Below, in pieces: positions 52,109 to 55,184 of a DNA stretch of 55,184 nt. Under the pieces are notes generated by a model. It was not told where the DNA came from. It was given only the letters and a program-made list of their open reading frames with translations, and did no database searches. Origin of the DNA: DATFCK01 sp045809745 (GTDB taxonomy: Bacteria; Verrucomicrobiota; Verrucomicrobiia; Chthoniobacterales; UBA10450); assembly GCA_045809745.1 (NCBI GenBank), contig JBJMXE010000073.1, positions 1 to 55,184 on the forward strand. Reading direction: 5' to 3'. The position numbers and the translations under genes are program-made. The first letter of the stretch is position 1, and every line of letters begins with the position of its first letter.

Positions 52109-52405
52109 ATGCTGGAACGCATCGCTACCTGTCTTCTCATCCTTACCTTTGCTCTCGCGCCGCTATCCGGCTGTGCCTACATGAGCTCAACCGGCCGTCA
52201 GCAAATGGCCTATCAGCGTTACATCAGGAAGTGCAGCGGACGACAGATGAAGGTGAAGAAAAAAATGAAAAGTCCGAAGATGCCGGCCACACCAGGGCCA
52301 TCGGACAATCATGTCACCACCGAAGTCACCGAAACACCACAGTCAGTGAATTCGAGCGACCCGCCGCCTGCTCTCGATCCTGATTCGTCTCAGGCCCGGC
52401 CTTGA
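52109..52405 (+). CDS. Small predicted lipoprotein of unknown function
   Basis: A 98-residue protein from the ATG at 52109; a GTG at 52073 would add 12 residues without a signal function. The lipoprotein signal is CLLILTFALAPLSGCAYM, with Cys after SG. A basic stretch follows (RKCSGRQMKVKKKMKSPKM), then a Thr/Pro/Ser-rich tail. I recognise no family. It begins 43 nt after the cNMP gene and its last 16 nt overlap the convergent thioesterase gene. Confidence 0.6.
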   Translation: MLERIATCLLILTFALAPLSGCAYMSSTGRQQMAYQRYIRKCSGRQMKVKKKMKSPKMPATPGPSDNHVTTEVTETPQSVNSSDPPPALDPDSSQARP

Positions 52406-52779
52406 ACGGAGATCGGTTTTCCCGCCGCATCCACCGCGACATAAACGAAAACGCCTTCGGTGACGCGGACCTCTTCGCCGCTCATGAATCGATTGGCCCA
52501 GACCTCGATTGGGATGCGCATTGAGCTGTTGCCGATCCGTTCAATCCGCGCGTAACAAGCTACGGTGTCACCCATTCGCACCGGCTGGAGGAACGACATC
52601 CCTTCCATCGCGACAGTCACCACGCGAGCTTTCGAGATCTTCGACGCCAGGATCGCTCCGCCTAAATCCATCTGCGAAACCAACCAGCCGCCGAAGATGT
52701 CACCATTGCGGTTAGTATCGCGCGGCATCGCGATCGTCTGAATGACCAGCTCGCCTTTCGGTCGTTTAGTGTCATCCAT
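52390..52779 (-). CDS. YciA-type acyl-CoA thioesterase
   Basis: A 129-residue hot-dog fold thioesterase, hydrolysing acyl-CoA to CoA and fatty acid. The signature is MPRDTNRNGDIFGGWLVSQM, in which the Asn-Gly-Asp-Ile-Phe-Gly-Gly block forms the CoA site and the Asp acts in catalysis, followed by VVTVAMEGMSFLQPVRMGDT. Length matches YciA (about 130). It ends in a 16-nt overlap with the convergent lipoprotein gene, and its start lies near the repeat arms at 52816-52897. Confidence 0.9.
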   Translation of the reverse strand: MDDTKRPKGELVIQTIAMPRDTNRNGDIFGGWLVSQMDLGGAILASKISKARVVTVAMEGMSFLQPVRMGDTVACYARIERIGNSSMRIPIEVWANRFMSGEEVRVTEGVFVYVAVDAAGKPISVQGRA

Positions 52780-52815
52780 CCGTTCAGCACCTTATCACAC
52801 CAGGCTCGCTCGCGC

Positions 52816-52897
52816 GCCGTTGAAGTGTGAAGCGTTGAACCGTTAAACCGGGAAGATAAAGAATTGTTTTTTGCCGCTTCAACGGTTCACCCTTCAA
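52816..52897. repeat. Inverted low-complexity repeat (gttgaaccgttgaa type)
   Basis: The left arm gaagtgtgaagcgttgaacc is partly complementary to the right arm ggttcacccttcaacttcat. Between them lie about 30 nt that include a tttttt run. It fills the space between the queA stop and the thioesterase ATG (both on the minus strand). It resembles, in style though not in sequence, the arms of the four-helix-bundle cassettes but has no gene inside. A transcription terminator is an alternative. Confidence 0.6.
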
Positions 52898-52902
52898 CTT
52901 CA

Positions 52903-53883
52903 TTACACAATCAGCATGCAATCCCCGTAACTGTAAAACCGGTACCGCTCCCGAACCGCCTCCGCATAAGCTTCAAGAATGAATTCGCGGCCGGCAAACG
53001 CACTAACGAGCATCAGCAATGTCGAACGCGGTAAATGGAAATTCGTAATCAGCGCATCGGTTAAGCGAAATTCGAATGGCGGATAAATGAAAATGTCCGT
53101 GCTGCCATTCCCCGGGCGCAAAGTTCCATCGGAACCACAGGCCGATTCCAAAACACGGACCGATGTAGTGCCGACGGCGATCACTCGCTGTGCTTCGTTG
53201 ATCTTTGTCGCGGCCGCTTCGCTCACCTCAAACCGCTCGGCATGCATCCGATGCTCCGGGATATTTTCGCTGTGGACGGGGCGAAACGTGCCCGGACCTA
53301 CATCCAACGTTACGAACGTGTGCGGAATGCGAGCGAGTATCTTCTTCGTAAAATGCAACCCGGCGGTCGGTGCCGCCACGGCGCCCGGATGGCGCGCAAA
53401 TACCGTCTGATACCTCTCTACGTCATTGGCATCGCTGGGCCGTTCCATGTACGGCGGCAACGGCATCGAACCCAACGCATACAAATCAACCGGTTCGCTG
53501 ACTGAGAATTCCCGCTCGCCGTTTTTGGTTATCGATTCAATCTGCCCACTGCTTCCTCCCACTAGAAAGTTTGCTCCGACCCGGGTTTTTTTTCCGGGTT
53601 GGGCCAGGCATCGCCAGCGCCGGGCATCGATTCGCTCCAGCAACAGAAATTCGATCGTACCGTCATCGGAAAATATCCGCGCCGGCAGAACTTGAGTGTC
53701 GTTTAATACCAGCAGATCCCCGTCGCGAACAAAACCAATCAATTCATCGAAACGTCGGTGCTCGATCACGCCAGTGTCGCGGTGGAGCACCATCAGCCGC
53801 GCTTCATCCCGGTTGTGTGGCGGCCGGGTGGCGATCAGCTCACGCGGCAGCTTATAGCTGTAATCACTTAAACGCTCGCTCAT
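52903..53883 (-). CDS. queA: S-adenosylmethionine:tRNA ribosyltransferase-isomerase (queuosine synthesis)
   Basis: A 326-residue QueA, transferring and isomerising the ribose of SAM onto preQ1-modified tRNA to give epoxyqueuosine. Visible motifs are DYSYKLPRELIATRPPHNRD, GDLLVLNDTQVLPARIF, LPPYMERPSDANDVERYQTV, HPGAVAAPTAGLHFT and LDVGPGTFRPVHSENIPEHR. The C-terminus has NFHLPRSTLLMLVSAFAGR, followed by YRFYSYGDCMLI. Length is slightly below the usual 340-350. It diverges from the uracil-DNA glycosylase gene across 76 nt. No other queuosine gene is in the window. Confidence 0.96.
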   Translation of the reverse strand: MSERLSDYSYKLPRELIATRPPHNRDEARLMVLHRDTGVIEHRRFDELIGFVRDGDLLVLNDTQVLPARIFSDDGTIEFLLLERIDARRWRCLAQPGKKTRVGANFLVGGSSGQIESITKNGEREFSVSEPVDLYALGSMPLPPYMERPSDANDVERYQTVFARHPGAVAAPTAGLHFTKKILARIPHTFVTLDVGPGTFRPVHSENIPEHRMHAERFEVSEAAATKINEAQRVIAVGTTSVRVLESACGSDGTLRPGNGSTDIFIYPPFEFRLTDALITNFHLPRSTLLMLVSAFAGREFILEAYAEAVRERYRFYSYGDCMLIV

Positions 53884-53959
53884 TGATGGTTCCGAAAGCG
53901 TAAACGATTTCGATCACGAAAAAAATTGCTGGTCGTCGCAAAATTCCTCATCATCTCGC

Positions 53960-54709
53960 ATGCTCCGCCCCGCGCTCGATCTGGTTGTCGCCGCTCTGGA
54001 ACAAATCCGCGAGCAATCTGACCGGGAACCTTGTGCTTCCCGCGCGAGCGTTGAGCGGCTGTTCACAATTGTCGTCGATGAACCCGCAGCTGAACATGCT
54101 TCAAATCCACTGGACACAATCCGCCAGGAGGTCTTTGCGTGTGCAAAATGTCCGCACCTGGTCCGGTCTCGCACTCAAACAGTATTCGGCGTCGGAAATG
54201 CAGATGCCGATTTGATGTTCGTCGGCGAAGCCCCGGGCGCCGATGAAGATTTGCAGGGCGAACCGTTCGTGGGTCGTGCGGGTCAACTGCTGACCAGGAT
54301 CATCGAGACGATGGGCTTCTCGCGACACGATGTATACATCGCCAACGTTTTGAAATGCCGGCCAGACATGCCTGCAGGCTCTCCCGGCAATCGCGCTCCC
54401 ACACCGGTCGAGATGGAGACGTGTCTGCCCTACCTGCGCCGTCAGATTGAGATTATTCAGCCGAAAGTTTTGGTAGCGTTAGGCGCGGTGGCTGTCGAAG
54501 GGCTGCTGGGCAGCCGTGGAACGATGCGGGAACTAAGGGGCCGATGGCATTCGTTCAACGACACCCCGCTGATGATCACCTATCATCCTGCCTACCTGCT
54601 CCGAAACCAGTCCCCCACCGAAAAGCGCAAGGTCTGGGAAGACATGCTTCAGGTCCTGGATCGACTGGGTTGCCCCATCAGCGAAAAACAGCGCAACTAC
54701 TTTCTGTAG
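53960..54709 (+). CDS. Family 4 uracil-DNA glycosylase (4Fe-4S)
   Basis: A 249-residue uracil-DNA glycosylase of the family 4/5 type with an iron-sulfur cluster. Cysteine ligands are seen in FACAKCPHLV and, later, in NVLKCRPDMP and METCLPYLR. The catalytic region is FVGEAPGADEDLQGEPFVGR and the conserved C-terminal motif is MITYHPAYLLRNQ. The first 45 residues (MLRPALDLVVAALEQIREQS) are a helix-rich extension. It removes uracil from DNA in repair. The gene is alone on the plus strand, divergent from queA. Confidence 0.94.
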   Translation: MLRPALDLVVAALEQIREQSDREPCASRASVERLFTIVVDEPAAEHASNPLDTIRQEVFACAKCPHLVRSRTQTVFGVGNADADLMFVGEAPGADEDLQGEPFVGRAGQLLTRIIETMGFSRHDVYIANVLKCRPDMPAGSPGNRAPTPVEMETCLPYLRRQIEIIQPKVLVALGAVAVEGLLGSRGTMRELRGRWHSFNDTPLMITYHPAYLLRNQSPTEKRKVWEDMLQVLDRLGCPISEKQRNYFL

Positions 54710-54920
54710 CCCACGACGACCGCATTATTTTGGAGGGCGCCGCGTTGTCGGCGCAGGTGAATTCGTGGGACACGACGACGCGTGTCGCTCCAGGCAGAAG
54801 GCGCTCATCTGCGGTGGAGTTCTGCACCTCGTTCCTAAGTTGTAATTGGGAACGCACTTGTCCGCGAAGCTTCGATTCGAAGCTGGTAAAATTGCAGGGC
54901 GTCTGTGTCAGGCGCCATTC

Positions 54921-54947
54921 AAAAAAACGCCGGCTCACAGAGCCGGC
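54921..54947 (-). terminator. Rho-independent terminator for the minus-strand gene at the right edge
   Basis: gccggct at 54929-54935 pairs with agccggc at 54941-54947 with a 5-nt loop, and on the minus strand this is followed by gttttttt (seven A at 54921-54927 on the plus strand). It lies about 50 nt downstream of the stop at 54999-55001. The hairpin also resembles the REP stems (cggctcac), so a REP unit may have been reused. No gene lies in the rest of 54710-54998. Confidence 0.6.
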
Positions 54948-54998
54948 TTACAATCGTTCGTTGCCTGTCCGTCCTAAGGAGACCGCCGCTACAAAGGG

Positions 54999-55184
54999 TC
55001 AGCCACGGTAGATCTTCTCCAACGTTCTGCGCGATGCGAGGCTGAGCACAACCGACCTCAGGATTCGGCGCACTTCCGCTCGTGGCATTTTGATTTTCTG
55101 TTCCAGCACCTGGTCCCCCGCTCTCTTTAACATCCCGATTGTCCTCTCTCCGATTAACGCAGGGAGCGCCGTCGCCGCCCTCAC
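54999..55184 (-). CDS. C-terminal fragment of an unidentified protein (runs off the window)
   Basis: Sixty-one residues in an open frame reach the right edge of the window. The sequence is helical and basic (GERTIGMLKRAGDQVLEQKI, then EVRRILRSVVLSLASRRTLE). I recognise no family. A GTG stands at the very edge, so it is not known whether this is a start or an internal codon. A rho-independent terminator follows it on the same strand. Confidence 0.55.
   Translation of the reverse strand: MRAATALPALIGERTIGMLKRAGDQVLEQKIKMPRAEVRRILRSVVLSLASRRTLEKIYRG

Noticed and set aside
53580..53600. T-run flanked by complementary bases in queA, resembling a terminator
   Set aside because: It is inside queA and encodes the conserved Lys-Lys-Thr-Arg stretch on the minus strand.

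Overview
The window is a GC-rich stretch of Gram-negative chromosome. An LpxL-type acyltransferase, a lipoprotein L,D-transpeptidase and a Wzz-type polysaccharide machine indicate the envelope type. A soil Verrucomicrobium (Chthoniobacterales-like) fits best: zwf with opcA, the long plant/cyanobacterial-type IspH, a Ku gene, an S46 peptidase, RAYT/REP repeats and many fused or compacted genes. An acidobacterium is not excluded, because no rRNA or marker gene settles it. I see no rRNA, tRNA, CRISPR array, phage gene or classical insertion sequence, and no gene with a recognisable helix-turn-helix regulator.

Region 1 (1-10162, all minus) is a surface-polysaccharide operon read right to left: a sugar-phosphate transferase, then a WbpB/WbpD/WbpE-like trio making a diacetamido sugar acid, a FemAB-like transferase, a Wzz protein fused to a kinase-like domain that has lost its Walker A lysine, a polysaccharide deacetylase fused to a DUF354 domain, and a WecB/WbpI-like epimerase cut by the window edge. 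A 643-bp leader without genes precedes it.

Region 2 (10806-22817) is purine catabolism. xdhC and uricase face left; OHCU decarboxylase, HIU hydrolase, allantoicase, allantoinase, a CitE/malate-synthase-like DUF6986 protein and a single-chain xanthine dehydrogenase face right with 1-16 nt spacings, followed by adenine deaminase. Together they take adenine or hypoxanthine through urate and allantoin to ureidoglycolate and urea.

Region 3 (23005-32462) is reductive pyrimidine catabolism: an M20 carbamoyl-amide hydrolase, a dihydropyrimidine dehydrogenase flavin subunit, a CoA-acylating (methyl)malonate-semialdehyde dehydrogenase, dihydropyrimidinase, an NCS1 nucleobase transporter and a class III aminotransferase. 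The aminotransferase could join both branches, because enzymes of its family use beta-alanine and glyoxylate. Two small four-helix-bundle genes, each bracketed by its own inverted repeat, fill two intergenic gaps exactly between the stop of one catabolic gene and the start of the next. This is the most unusual architecture in the window.

Region 4 (32463-42955) is mixed: a YdeI-like protein, a methyltransferase, an MFS exporter, a secreted S46 peptidase, a RAYT transposase with an internally deleted copy beside it, a dienelactone hydrolase, DoxX, DUF72 and Ku, with several dispersed palindromes.

Region 5 (42981-55184) is housekeeping: ispH, an L,D-transpeptidase, a lipid A-type acyltransferase, a low-molecular-weight phosphatase fused to serine hydroxymethyltransferase, zwf-opcA, a cNMP-binding/DUF4388 protein, a small lipoprotein, a thioesterase, queA and a family 4 uracil-DNA glycosylase.
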